Below, piece after piece: positions 1 to 8,501 of a DNA stretch of 64,000 nt (positions within the stretch are counted from its first letter, which is position 1; each line of letters starts with the position of its first letter). Source of the stretch: Pseudomonas sp. LD120 (GTDB lineage: Bacteria > Pseudomonadota > Gammaproteobacteria > Pseudomonadales > Pseudomonadaceae); contig NZ_WVHL01000003.1 of NCBI RefSeq assembly GCF_009861525.1, forward strand, positions 1,364,001 through 1,428,000, read 5' to 3'. Under the pieces are notes generated by a model that ran no database searches, had not been told where the DNA came from, and saw only the letters and a list, made by a program, of their open reading frames with translations. The position numbers and the translations under genes were made by a program.

Positions 1-58
1 GCGCCTCATATCCCTGCACGTTTATTCACGGAAAATCACTGACTGCAGACAGATTCCA

Positions 59-1513
59 ATGTTTGCCATGGGGATACTGGTGCGCCTTCCGAGGAGCCTG
101 AAGGATCGACGTGACCAGAGGCCCCCCCCGTCCAAGCAGTTCACCGGTTTTGCCATCCTTGAGCTCGAAGCCCAAGGCCGCCTGGATCTGGATGACTCGA
201 TCCGGCGCTTTGTGCCGGAGTTGCCGGCCTATGCCGAGGGCATCCAGATCCGTCATCTGCTGCACCACACCTCGGGCCTGCAGGACTACATGCTGCTGGC
301 GGAGTTGGCGGGGATTCCCCTGACCCAGCGCTTCACCCAGCAACAGGCCCTGGATCTGCTGTTCAAGCAGAACGCCCTGATGTTTCCCCCCGGCAGCGAA
401 TTCAGCTTCAGCAACAGCGGTTGTGTACTGTTGTCGAGCATCGCCGAGCGAGCCGCCGGCATGCCCCTCAAGGACTACAGTCGAGCCCATCTGTTCGAGC
501 TCCTGGGCATGAGTCGCTCGAGCATTGTCGATCAGTACCCGGTGCAGTTGCCGAACCTGGCCCAGGGCTATGAACAGGGCGAGCCGTCCAAGGGCCCCGA
601 AGCTGTGGACGCCCGCTGGGAACGGACCGGCGACGGTCAGGTGCACAGCACTGTGGCGGACCTGATGCTGTGGTTGCGCAACCTGTCCATGGGGCGGGTC
701 GGGGGCACGGCGCTGGTGGAGAAGATGCGCCAGACCGAGCCCTTCAACGACGGTGACCCGGGCTATTACGGCATGGGCCTGGCCAACCGCAGTTATCGGG
801 GCCTGCAAGAGGTGTCCCACAGCGGCAGTTGGGCCGGTTTCAGCACCGATGTGGCCTGGTACCCGAAGCTGGATGTGGCCACTGTGGTCCTGTGCAACAG
901 CACGGAAGGGGAGGCGTCGGAGCGCGGGCATCGCTTGCTGGATGTCCTGCTCGGCCCGTTCTGGTTGCCCCGGGACACGGGCATTCCGGCGCCGCCGCCG
1001 AGCATCAAGGCGGTGCCCAAGGCGTTCTTGAATACCTTGGTGGCCGGCACCTACCTGGATGATCTCGGTCATCAGTTCCAACTGCAACGCACCGGAAAGG
1101 GGTTTGTCCTGGACACCTTTCATGAGGTCCTGCCGTTGCTCCGCCAGAGCGATCAACTGATGGTGGCGGACAACGACGGCATCCCGATCTATCTCGCGGC
1201 GGCACCGGGGGCACGGATCGTCAGCAACAACCCGGCCTCGACCTACGTCCTGGCCCCGGCTTGGAAACCCGAGGATATTCGTCGTTATGTCGGCCTCTAC
1301 GCCCTGCAAACCAGCCCCGGACAGCTCAAGGTCTACCCCCGGCAAGGCAAGCTCTACGTACGTATCGGCCAGCACAGCTAACCTTTGCAGTCGCTGACGA
1401 CGGAGCGCTTTCGCGCCGGTGAACTGGGGGTGATCAGCTTTGCCGAGGAGGGCGCCGTGTTGACCAGCAGCGTGGCGCGCAATCTGCGCTTCAGGAAGGT
1501 GACGGTGCAATAG
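59..1513 (+). pseudogene. Serine hydrolase / class C beta-lactamase-fold protein, decayed
   Basis: The reading frame shows the beta-lactamase/penicillin-binding fold: an SKQFT segment followed by an EAQGRLDLDD-like helix, HHTSGLQDY, an FSN motif in place of the usual YxN, and HSGSWAGF near the end of the catalytic domain. Intact relatives carry S-x-x-K just before QFT. Here the Ser position is a Pro in a run of C bases (RPPPSK), and the sequence before it resembles no signal peptide or family N-terminus, so the 5' end looks lost or scrambled. An in-frame TAA at 1379-1381 interrupts the C-terminal beta-barrel-like tail, which continues in the same frame (PLQSLTTERF...) to a TAG at 1511-1513. 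With the nucleophile and the uninterrupted C-terminus both missing, I call it a pseudogene. The intact ancestor would be a periplasmic esterase or peptidase. Confidence 0.75.
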
Positions 1514-1632
1514 CTTCGGGCCGCATGCTGGTAACGGACAGTCGGGGCCTTCTTGCAGCCTTTCGAGGCGAGCATTTTAGACCTGGAAGCCCCACCACCT
1601 GGCCAGCACCTCGGACCAGGACCTTTGGGGGA

Positions 1633-2082
1633 CTACCAGTGGTCAACCAATTGCTTGACCTGCGACGCATCGTGGCAACGCAGCAGCGCCTGACGAAAGC
1701 GTGGATTGGAGAACAGCCGTGCAGTGTCCGCCAACAGTTCCAGGTGTTGCTGATCGGCGGGGGCGGGCACTAACAGCACGAGGATATCGCTCACCGGCTG
1801 CTGGTCGGGTGCGGCAAAGGCCATGGCGGTCTGCGGCCGCAGGTACAACGCATGGATGCTGTCGAGCTCGGTGAGCCGCGCATGGGGCACGGCCACACCA
1901 TCGCCGATGGCGGTGCTGGCGGCCAGTTCCCGGCGCCACAGACTGGCCGTGACCCAATCGCCGGGCAGTTGCCGGGTCTCTTGAAGATGCTGGCCAACCT
2001 GTTCGAACAGGCGCTGTTTGTTCGAGATATTGACGTCGAGGAGGATGTCCTCGACCTGCAGATAGCGGGCAAGCTTGCTCAT
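1633..2082 (-). CDS. PTS EIIA-type (PtsN-like) regulatory phosphocarrier
   Basis: 149 aa, close to the usual ~150 aa of nitrogen-PTS EIIA (PF00359). The phospho-acceptor His lies in the segment DGVAVPHARL, and the LLVPAPADQQHLELLADTARLFSN stretch is the conserved second half of the fold. A good Shine-Dalgarno sequence (GGAGAA) sits just upstream of the ATG at 2082. EIIA-Ntr proteins take phosphate from NPr and act mainly by binding regulators and transporters rather than moving sugar. This copy is not beside rpoN, hpf and rapZ where the canonical ptsN lies, so it is probably a paralogue with its own targets. It converges on the decayed hydrolase gene. Nothing nearby names a partner. Confidence 0.8.
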   Translation of the reverse strand: MSKLARYLQVEDILLDVNISNKQRLFEQVGQHLQETRQLPGDWVTASLWRRELAASTAIGDGVAVPHARLTELDSIHALYLRPQTAMAFAAPDQQPVSDILVLLVPAPADQQHLELLADTARLFSNPRFRQALLRCHDASQVKQLVDHW

Positions 2083-2216
2083 GGGCTTCTCCGGGCGTTT
2101 CAGGCTTGGCTCAAGGAGAATTGAAGCGCATTTGCCTGGCTGGGTCAGTGGCGGCCGGGCAGTCTTTACGAACTCTTTAGGTGGGGGCTGGCGGGTGGCA
2201 AGGGAGTGAGCGAAGT

Positions 2217-2387
2217 CGTCGTACTCATAGCGCCAGTGTTCGTCGCTGGGGTGTAGAGGTCGGTGAGGCGGTTGTCGCTGTTCCAGCGGTATTGCCAGCG
2301 CTGGGGGCGGAAGCCGTGGCGGTCGACGATTTTTTCGGCCAGGCGGCCGCAGGCGTCGTAGCGGTAGCGGTTGGCTCCGGATTTCAT
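2217..2387 (-). pseudogene. Rhs core fragment (remnant of a displaced cassette)
   Basis: Minus-strand translation begins KSGANRYRYDACGRLAEKIV and matches the internal RHS-core stretch of the full-length Rhs gene at about 10920-11090. Homology breaks off at both ends, and a small deletion within the TPNNEHWRYEYD region shifts the frame so that the end reads TPATNTGAM. It cannot make a functional protein. It lies downstream of immunity gene 2520-3011 and looks like the leading edge of yet another displaced core/tip cassette whose toxin tip is gone. Confidence 0.85.
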
Positions 2388-2519
2388 CTCGCGTTATTTC
2401 AAACGCTGTATGTATTCTATAAGCCCAGTAGCATTGTCGCGCGGTAGATAGTGAAGTGCTTTGATAGGGTTGTTCTGTTCTGTTTTTTTGTTACTGAAAT
2501 TGGTTTTGGCTGAGGTTTT

Positions 2520-3011
2520 TTATTGCAGGGTATCTAAAAAAACAAAGCCATCAAGGGTGTTGTCATATCCTAAGGAAAGAAGGTCTTTTTTTATTAATCT
2601 AAGTATTTTCTTCCATTGCTCTGTAAAGTCAGATATGGAAATCACCATGCTTGATCTCTTAATGTTGGATTTGCTTTTATCGAGATAAACAACGTCAATC
2701 CATTTGGCATCCACTTTGATTAGGTTGGAATCAATAATTTTAAAGTCCCAGTGAGCTGTAAATGAGCTTGATAAGAACGCCATAAAAAAAGATTCAACTC
2801 TATGCTCTAGCTGAGTTAGTATGTCGATTATGTCATCATAAATATCACTAATGTCGCCCCTTCTGCTAAGGCATAAGGTTAAGTCATTCCAATGTAGTAA
2901 TATGTCTGGACTGTATTCTAGGTAGGTGGAGAATATAGCCTCTGAAACAGAGGTGTCTTCACTGTCTTTTGTTCCGAGAAGTGTGTCCCTGATTACTTCC
3001 AGTTTAAACAT
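2520..3011 (-). CDS. Putative immunity protein for Rhs orphan tip 1
   Basis: About 163 aa if started at the ATG at 3011 (MFKLEVIRD...). The frame is open to an ATG at 3089, but that start would overlap the toxin-tip gene by 65 nt, so the start just after the tip's stop codon is preferred. No family recognised. The protein is acidic and soluble-looking, with no signal peptide or membrane segment. Its position directly behind a polymorphic toxin tip and its AT-rich composition are the usual marks of a cognate immunity gene. Function is inferred from context only; no active-site motif is visible. Confidence 0.65.
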   Translation of the reverse strand: MFKLEVIRDTLLGTKDSEDTSVSEAIFSTYLEYSPDILLHWNDLTLCLSRRGDISDIYDDIIDILTQLEHRVESFFMAFLSSSFTAHWDFKIIDSNLIKVDAKWIDVVYLDKSKSNIKRSSMVISISDFTEQWKKILRLIKKDLLSLGYDNTLDGFVFLDTLQ

Positions 3012-3024
3012 GTTGGATGTGTCT

Positions 3025-3583
3025 CTAATTGAAGATTGGACCGGCAGTTTTAGAGTCAATAGGAAATCCATGGAACGTGCCATTGCCATTATTTCTGATT
3101 CTAATCATGTCAGGAATGCTTTTAGAACCATCGGGATTATATACTACCGATTTGTGATCAGGGTTTATTGGGATATCAAAAAATGGACCCTTCTTACCGT
3201 TTGGTCCAGTCGGCAACTCTGATGCTCGTTGTCCAGCATACTTTAAGTCATCCCTATTTCCCCATTTGCCTTGAGGGTTTCCTGTTTCCTGAGCTCGTTT
3301 TATTGCATCTGATTCTTGCCACTTTATTCCATGTACTTTACCTCTTTCATATCCGGGCTCAGGTCTTAATCCGTCATAGCTTGCCAAACCCAGCGGATCA
3401 ACCCAACTCAATGGATTATCCACATACCCCTGCGGCCGAGTCCCTCCCCCCAGCCCCAGCGGATCCGGACTCAAATACTGCGCCGTCTCCGGATCGTAGT
3501 ACCGGTGCCGATTGTAGTGCAGCCCACTCTCTTCGTCGTAGTACTGACCCGGAAAACGAATCGGGCATTTCGTCTTGTTGATC
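3025..3583 (-). pseudogene. Rhs orphan cassette 1: core end plus C-terminal toxin tip, 5' part cut off by IS66
   Basis: The frame carries the Rhs-core hallmark ([17 protein letters not shown] ... [19 protein letters not shown] ... WVDPLGL), then a tip of ~115 aa containing GKWGNRDDLKYAGQRASEL, HKSVVYNPDGS and a terminal PDMIRIRNNGNGTFHGFP. The core/tip junction after DPLGLA is the standard exchange point. The tip resembles a class of polymorphic toxins, possibly Ntox35-like, but I cannot confirm the family. Upstream of 3583 the core is interrupted by an IS66-family element and resumes at 6552-6829. A start codon inside the IS (3624) would allow a 199-aa product, so a residual toxin is conceivable. 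Confidence 0.75.
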
Positions 3584-4497
3584 GTATACGATCCATAAAC
3601 CCCACCTACCCAGTGGTGGAGCAACGATCTACCGTGGCATCTGCGGCGAGCAGTTCCACGGCAGTAGCGCCTCGTAGTCCTTTACTGACGAGGCATGCGG
3701 CAGCCGCTCTAGTACGTGGCGTAGCCACGTATAAGGCTCTTGGCCGTTGACCTTGGCGGTCTCGACCAGGCTGTAGATCTTTGCGCTGGCAGTGGCGCCG
3801 TTGACGGTATCGCTGAACAACCAGGCCTTGCGTCCGATGACAAACGGCTTGATCGCTCTTTCGGCCGCGTTGTTGTCGATGGGCAAATAACCCGCTTCGA
3901 CATAACGCTCCAGTCGGCTCCAGTTATTCGCCAGATAATGCACCGCCTTGCCTAATGCACTTTGCGGCGTCACCTGGGATTGGGTTTTATCCAACCAGAC
4001 TTTCAGCTGCCCCAAGATCGGCAGGCTCTTTTCCTGGCGAGCGATAAACCGCTGTTCATCATCGGCTTCCTTAAGTTCACGCTCGATCCCGTACAGCTTG
4101 TTGATCATCGTCAGCGCGATATCGGCCCGTCCGGTTTTACCCTTGGGCTGCACTTTTTGCGCGTCCACGAACTTGCGTCGTGCATGGGCCATGCACGCCA
4201 AGCGCTCCACACCCGATTGCAACGCCAACGCGTTATAGCCAGCGTAGTCGTCGGTCATGACATAGCCACGGTAAGTTTCCAGCAAGCGCAACGGCACTTC
4301 TTGCGCACGACTGGACGTGTAATCAAACAGCACGACTTTACGATCTGGCGGGCCGCTGGCTTGTACCCACATCCAGGATTGGCGGGTCGGGTCTCGATCC
4401 GGTTCCTTGAGGACCTGAACGCGGGTTTCATCGCAGTGGATGACCGGACTTTCCAGCAGCCGGTCACGCATCAAATTGATCAGCGGCTGAAAGTGTT
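3584..4497 (-). repeat. 914-bp tandem duplicate of the IS66 tnpC 3' end
   Basis: This block repeats 4498-5411 almost base for base, in direct orientation. Both copies begin with the IS terminus (GTATACGATCC and GTATGCGATCC) and encode the C-terminal ~285 aa of the transposase ending in [13 protein letters not shown]. The copy therefore supplies a second outer left end to the element. Because the target duplication encloses both copies, the duplication probably arose within the element or during its insertion. Confidence 0.85.
3629..4497 (-). pseudogene. tnpC: Truncated IS66 transposase (C-terminal part only)
   Basis: Encodes the catalytic and C-terminal segments of IS66 TnpC from [11 protein letters not shown] onward, including [12 protein letters not shown], the [12 protein letters not shown] and CMAHARRKF region, and the [16 protein letters not shown] block. 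It lacks the N-terminal ~230 residues with the leucine-zipper-like and zinc-binding parts. The open frame extends upstream to 4642, but those extra ~49 residues are a frame-shifted reading of the neighbouring copy, not transposase. Confidence 0.85.
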
Positions 4498-4542
4498 GTA
4501 TGCGATCCATAAACCCCACCTGCCCAGTGGTGGAGCAACGGT

Positions 4543-6087
4543 CTACCGTGGCATCTGCGGCGAGCAGTTCCACGGCAGTAGCGCCTCGTAGTCCTTTACT
4601 GACGAGGCATGCGGCAGCCGCTCTAGTACGTGGCGTAGCCACGTATAAGGCTCTTGGCCGTTGACCTTGGCGGTCTCGACCAGGCTGTAGATCTTCGCGC
4701 TGGCAGTGGCGCCGTTGACGGTATCGCTGAACAGCCAGGCCTTGCGCCCGATGACAAACGGCTTGATCGCTCTTTCGGCCGCGTTGTTGTCGATGGGCAA
4801 ATAACCCGCTTCGACATAACGCTCCAGTCGGCTCCAGTTATTCGCCAGATAATGCACCGCCTTGCCTAATGCACTTTGCGGCGTCACCTGGGATTGGGTT
4901 TTATCCAACCAGACTTTCAGCTGCCCCAAGATCGGCAGGCTCTTTTCCTGGCGAGCGATAAACCGCTGTTCATCATCGGCTTCCTTAAGTTCATGCTCGA
5001 TCCCGTACAGCTTGTTGATCATCGTCAGCGCGATATCGGCCCGTCCGGTTTTACCCTTGGGCTGCACTTTTTGCGCGTCCACGAACTTGCGTCGTGTATG
5101 GGCCATGCACGCCAAGCGCTCCACACCCGATTGCAATGCCAACGCGTTATAGCCGGCGTAGTCGTCGGTCATGACATAACCGCGATAACTTTCCAGCAGC
5201 CGTAACGGCACCTCCTGCGCACGACTGGACGTGTAGTCAAACAACACGACTTTACGATCGGGTGGGCCGCTGGCTTGTACCCACATCCAGGATTGGCTGG
5301 TCGGGTCTCGATCCGGTTCTTTCAACACCTGGACACGGGTTTCATCGCAGTGGATGACCGGACTTTCCAGCAGCCGGTCACGCATCAAATTGATCAGCGG
5401 CTGAAAGTGTTCGCTGCACTGGATGATCCAGCGCGCCAGCGTTTGCCGAGGGATCTCGATGCCGTGTCGGCTCAGCACACTTTCAAAACGGTGCAGCGGC
5501 AGACCATCGACGTATTTAGTCGTTAGCAGCATGGCCAATACGCTTGGACTGGCCATGCTCTTTTCGATCAATTGCGCCGGTTTGTCGGCGGTGACCGGTG
5601 CACGTTCACAACCACGGCAACCGTAGATCTTGCGGATATGTTTGATGACGCGGATCTGCATCGGCACGATATCCAGCTGCTCGCTGGTTTCTTCGCTGAT
5701 CACATGCTTGCGGCAACCGCAGGCACAGGTCAGTTCGTGTTCGGGTAGTTCGTGGATGACTTCGATACGCGGCAGATCGGCCGACAACGGCTTGCGTTTG
5801 CCACGGCATGCGGTCGGCTCAACAACTTCTTCATCGGCGTCACCGACTGAAGGCATCGGCTCGCTTTCAGGCTCATTGAACAAGGCCAGTTGTGGCGTAT
5901 TGGGCTCAACGGTTTGCTCGGACTTACGCCCGAACAGACGGTCGCGCAACAGCTTGATCTGTTCTTTCAGGTCGACGATGTGGGTCTGATAAGCCTGGGC
6001 CGATTCCTCTTGGCGACTGAGTGCCTCAAGCAGCAGTTGCTTGAGCAAAACAGGATCATCAGGAAGGTCATCGGGCAGAGAAATCAT
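4543..6087 (-). CDS. tnpC: IS66-family transposase TnpC
   Basis: 514 aa, the normal size. It has an N-terminal helix resembling a coiled coil (residues ~10-60), then a zinc-binding segment with [18 protein letters not shown], then the DDE-type catalytic region with [12 protein letters not shown], a [16 protein letters not shown] block and the C-terminal [20 protein letters not shown]. No internal stop is visible. Together with TnpB just upstream it would transpose the element, although the missing tnpA may limit activity. Copy-and-paste with target duplication is expected of the family. Confidence 0.92.
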   Translation of the reverse strand: MISLPDDLPDDPVLLKQLLLEALSRQEESAQAYQTHIVDLKEQIKLLRDRLFGRKSEQTVEPNTPQLALFNEPESEPMPSVGDADEEVVEPTACRGKRKPLSADLPRIEVIHELPEHELTCACGCRKHVISEETSEQLDIVPMQIRVIKHIRKIYGCRGCERAPVTADKPAQLIEKSMASPSVLAMLLTTKYVDGLPLHRFESVLSRHGIEIPRQTLARWIIQCSEHFQPLINLMRDRLLESPVIHCDETRVQVLKEPDRDPTSQSWMWVQASGPPDRKVVLFDYTSSRAQEVPLRLLESYRGYVMTDDYAGYNALALQSGVERLACMAHTRRKFVDAQKVQPKGKTGRADIALTMINKLYGIEHELKEADDEQRFIARQEKSLPILGQLKVWLDKTQSQVTPQSALGKAVHYLANNWSRLERYVEAGYLPIDNNAAERAIKPFVIGRKAWLFSDTVNGATASAKIYSLVETAKVNGQEPYTWLRHVLERLPHASSVKDYEALLPWNCSPQMPR

Positions 6088-6105
6088 GGCCCGGATTATA
6101 CCGGG

Positions 6106-6465
6106 TCACGCCACGTAGCGCGGGGTCAAAACTTGATGAGGGCGGTTGCGCCAGAGGTCGAAACCGTCGAGCAGCCAGTTCAGTTCCTGGACGCTCAACA
6201 CAATGGCCTCGTCGGTTACATCGGGCGATGTTTTAAAACGCTCGGATTCGAGGCGCTTGAGCCAAAGGCAAAAGCCGTTGCGCTCCCAATACAAAATCTT
6301 CACCCGGTTGCGGGACTTGTTGAGGAAGACGAAAAGCACTGGGTCGAATACCGCCACTTTTATATCCAACTCGACCAGCGCGGCCAGACCGTCGATGGAT
6401 TTTCGGAAGTCGACAGGCTTGGGGTAGAGATAGACTTTTTCGACTTTGGCGTCGGGTCGCATCAT
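6106..6465 (-). CDS. tnpB: IS66 accessory protein TnpB
   Basis: About 119 aa from the ATG that gives MMRPDAKVEKVYLYPKPVDF, the usual TnpB N-terminus. The open frame continues upstream to 6504 but adds only residues not seen in the family. The family signature KVYLYPKPVDFRKSIDGL and the RVKILYWERNGFCLW segment are intact. It ends 18 bp before tnpC begins, the typical arrangement. TnpB is required for IS66 transposition in characterised members; its biochemical role is not settled. Confidence 0.9.
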   Translation of the reverse strand: MMRPDAKVEKVYLYPKPVDFRKSIDGLAALVELDIKVAVFDPVLFVFLNKSRNRVKILYWERNGFCLWLKRLESERFKTSPDVTDEAIVLSVQELNWLLDGFDLWRNRPHQVLTPRYVA

Positions 6466-6551
6466 GGTGGGGCTGGCTCCAGAAAGAGATCGGGAGCACA
6501 GCATTAGGGATCAGCTTGGCACTTTGAATGTGGGGTTGATGGAGCGCTTAC

Positions 6552-6829
6552 TGTTGATCGGCACCACATTGCTGCTGGCGAACTCGTCATTTGCGGCTTG
6601 CCATAGCCGTGCTTGGCCCCAGACGCTGGGGCTGTTGCTCCAGCCCAGTTGGCCGCTTTCGTCCAGTAGCTCTCGGGGCGTGCCGAGGTGGTCGGTGACG
6701 ATGTACCAGAGTTTTTCGCCTTGCTGCTGCGCCAGCGGGGTGATGCCGCCCGGGGCGTAGCTCCAGCGGGTGGCGTGTTCGAAGGCGACGGTGCCATCGG
6801 CGTAGATGGGCGCGGCTTCGAGCAGTTGC
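6552..6829 (-). pseudogene. Rhs core fragment, 5' half of orphan cassette 1
   Basis: Near-identical in DNA to about 10535-10812 of the full-length Rhs gene (GGITPLAQQQGEKLWYIV, DHLGTPRELLDESGQLGW). It joins seamlessly to 3583 once the IS66 insertion is removed, which shows that cassette 1 was a single core-tip piece before the insertion. Homology to Rhs stops at about 6829, where AT-rich sequence belonging to the next immunity gene begins. Confidence 0.85.
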
Positions 6830-6848
6830 AGTTACAGCCTTACTATTT

Positions 6849-7217
6849 TCAAGCTGCAAAAGTCACATTACATTTCCCTATCACATAAAAAACATGATCA
6901 TATGTACTCAATATGTATGTTTTAACCCCAGAGGCACATTCGTCGCTTACCTCATCAAAGCTTGAGGATGAGTATTTTTCATATGGGTAATCATCGATTC
7001 TATATATTGAGATGCTGGTAATTTCATAAAATTTGAACTCGGCGCGGATATCAGTTCTTTCTGCTATTCTTGGGATGCAACAAGAGAGAGAGAGCGATGT
7101 TTTAATGGTTATCTCTAGAGGTGTTGGACTCATAACTATGTCGGTTATTATAAGTGCGTCCCTGCTGTATATAATTCCATAGATGGTTTTTATTGCTTCT
7201 GTCTTTAGCTCAGGCAC
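6849..7217 (-). CDS. Putative immunity protein for Rhs orphan tip 2
   Basis: 122 aa. The start overlaps the end of tip 2 by 8 nt, a typical toxin/immunity coupling. No family recognised. The protein is acidic with a serine- and tyrosine-rich middle (DDYPYEKYSSSSFDEVSDE) and no membrane segment or signal peptide. Strongly AT-biased relative to the Rhs core on either side, as expected for an exchanged cassette. The assignment rests on position. Confidence 0.6.
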   Translation of the reverse strand: MPELKTEAIKTIYGIIYSRDALIITDIVMSPTPLEITIKTSLSLSCCIPRIAERTDIRAEFKFYEITSISIYRIDDYPYEKYSSSSFDEVSDECASGVKTYILSTYDHVFYVIGKCNVTFAA

Positions 7218-7752
7218 AATGTCTTACCTCAATTGACTTGCCGCCTACAGTCGTACTAAATCGGCGGTTCAATTTTATTTCATTCAGTTCGTCAGGAGTG
7301 GCCCAGCGAGAGGGCATTTTTTCAATTCCTGCTTCTTTCGCAGCATAAAGCCTTCTATTGTCTAAACTGAATACTGAGTCTTTATGTGCACCTTGAGAAA
7401 TAAGTCTTTCTTGTGTCTCCATGGGTAAATCTCTCATTCGAACTTTTCGTATTGGCTCAACCTAATTTATGTACGATGGGTCGTTTATCAATCGATGTTT
7501 TAAATCGCTGACACTTCCTGTATTGCCCTCAAACATTGGATTTATACTGGATTGAGAATAAAGAATTGTTTTCGGGCTTACCATCTGCAAACCAGATGGA
7601 TCAACCCAACTCAACGGATTATCCACATACCCCTGCGGCCGAGTCCCTCCCCCCAGTCCCAGCGGATCCGGACTCAAATACTGCGCCGTCTCCGGATCGT
7701 AGTATCGGTGCCGATTGTAGTGCAGCCCACTCTCTTCGTCTTAGTACTGGCT
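7210..7752 (-). pseudogene. Rhs orphan cassette 2: short core end plus ParB-like toxin tip with an in-frame stop
   Basis: The frame starts in a truncated core ([34 protein letters not shown]) and enters a tip of ~125 aa. A single TAG at 7462-7464 interrupts it; the same frame then continues VEPIRKVRMRDLP ... FSLDNRRLYAAKEAG ... STTVGGKSIEVR to the stop at 7210. PIRKV, DNRRLYAA and the final TTVGG-IEVR are spaced as in ParB/Srx-like toxin domains, a nuclease fold used by several polymorphic toxins. Core homology begins only at 7752, so no long Rhs is attached. A restart at the ATG at 7437 would make only the C-terminal half. Confidence 0.7.
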
Positions 7753-8089
7753 TTGCAGCGCCGAAGACGAAGTTTTGCGCGGTTTATAGTTGTTGCGAGG
7801 TTACTATGGATGCGTTAGCTTGCAGGAGGTTTCAGAAGCATTAGAAGTTCAAATGACTTCGCCAATAAATATTATTGGGGCATGAAAGCATGTCCATATT
7901 TACCTTGCTGGCTTGATGCTTTAGCTTGCATGTCAAATTATAATTGAGTGTTCGGGAAATCGCCAGGATGTTATAGTATATAAGGTGCTGCCTATTCGTC
8001 ACCATGGAGAGCGAAATTTAAAATCCGTAAACTGCAGTTAGATTTATTTGTGGCTGACAGCTCAGTAGTGTTAGCTTTCTTAAGTGATT
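7753..8089. other. Unassigned AT-rich spacer between cassettes
   Basis: About 340 bp with no open frame of useful length on either strand and no recognisable Rhs core. It separates the truncated core of cassette 2 from immunity gene 8090-8491. It is probably decayed tip or immunity sequence; I see no specific element in it. Confidence 0.5.
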
Positions 8090-8491
8090 CTAAAAAAATG
8101 AAAAGCCAAAAAAATTCTTTGAATCAATGAGCGCCTCGCGCCTGATTTCCCCTTCGCTATAGCTAATAGTAATCGAGGAAAATGCCTTGTCTTCCAATTC
8201 AACTGACTCTACCTTTATTTCTTGTTCTGTTTTGAATAACTGAGAGTAAATCGACATTAGCGAGAACTTGTCATCCTCGTCAATTTCGAACCACTTTTCT
8301 ATTTTTAGAATAGGTTTTGACTTGACGTAACCATCACTGCTGATAAGTAACTCAAGAATCAGTTTGTCAAAAATAAAATACATGCGCTCATACATTGGAT
8401 GAAAAATTGGTACATTCTCGCAATCAATATAGCCGCTTATCAATACATCGAGGATTTTCTCTTTGGCTATTTTGTTAACAAATTCCCTCAT
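8090..8491 (-). CDS. Putative immunity protein for Rhs orphan tip 3
   Basis: 133 aa from the ATG at 8491 (MREFVNKIAKEK...), which has an AAGG motif 8 nt upstream and follows the tip stop by 10 nt. The frame is open to 8524, but that start would overlap the tip. No family recognised; the protein is acidic and looks soluble and cytoplasmic. AT-rich composition and position behind a toxin tip support an immunity role, which remains inferred. Confidence 0.65.
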   Translation of the reverse strand: MREFVNKIAKEKILDVLISGYIDCENVPIFHPMYERMYFIFDKLILELLISSDGYVKSKPILKIEKWFEIDEDDKFSLMSIYSQLFKTEQEIKVESVELEDKAFSSITISYSEGEIRREALIDSKNFFGFSFF

Positions 8492-8501
8492 TGTCGCTAC
8501 C

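Larger units (their letters stand above)
3584..6551 (-). mobile_element. IS66-family insertion with internal tandem duplication, inserted in an Rhs core
   Basis: The right end reads ...GCGCTTAC, i.e. GTAAGCGC on the other strand, the canonical IS66 terminus. The left end begins GTATACGATCCATAAACCCC and pairs with it as an imperfect inverted repeat of about 24 bp. The 8 bases TGTTGATC occur immediately outside both ends (3576-3583 and 6552-6559), the 8-bp target duplication expected of IS66. Rhs core sequence is continuous if the element and one copy of the duplication are removed. The element holds tnpB and tnpC but no tnpA: only ~86 bp separate tnpB from the right end. Positions 3584-4497 are a second copy of the tnpC end 4498-5411. 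Confidence 0.85.

Noticed and set aside
26..1510. A 494-aa open frame on the - strand opposite the hydrolase
   Set aside because: It is the GC-rich antisense shadow of the beta-lactamase-fold frame, whose conserved motifs lie on the + strand.
4498..4642. The first ~49 residues of the 337-aa open frame of the truncated transposase
   Set aside because: They come from reading the neighbouring tnpC copy's end in another frame, not from transposase coding.
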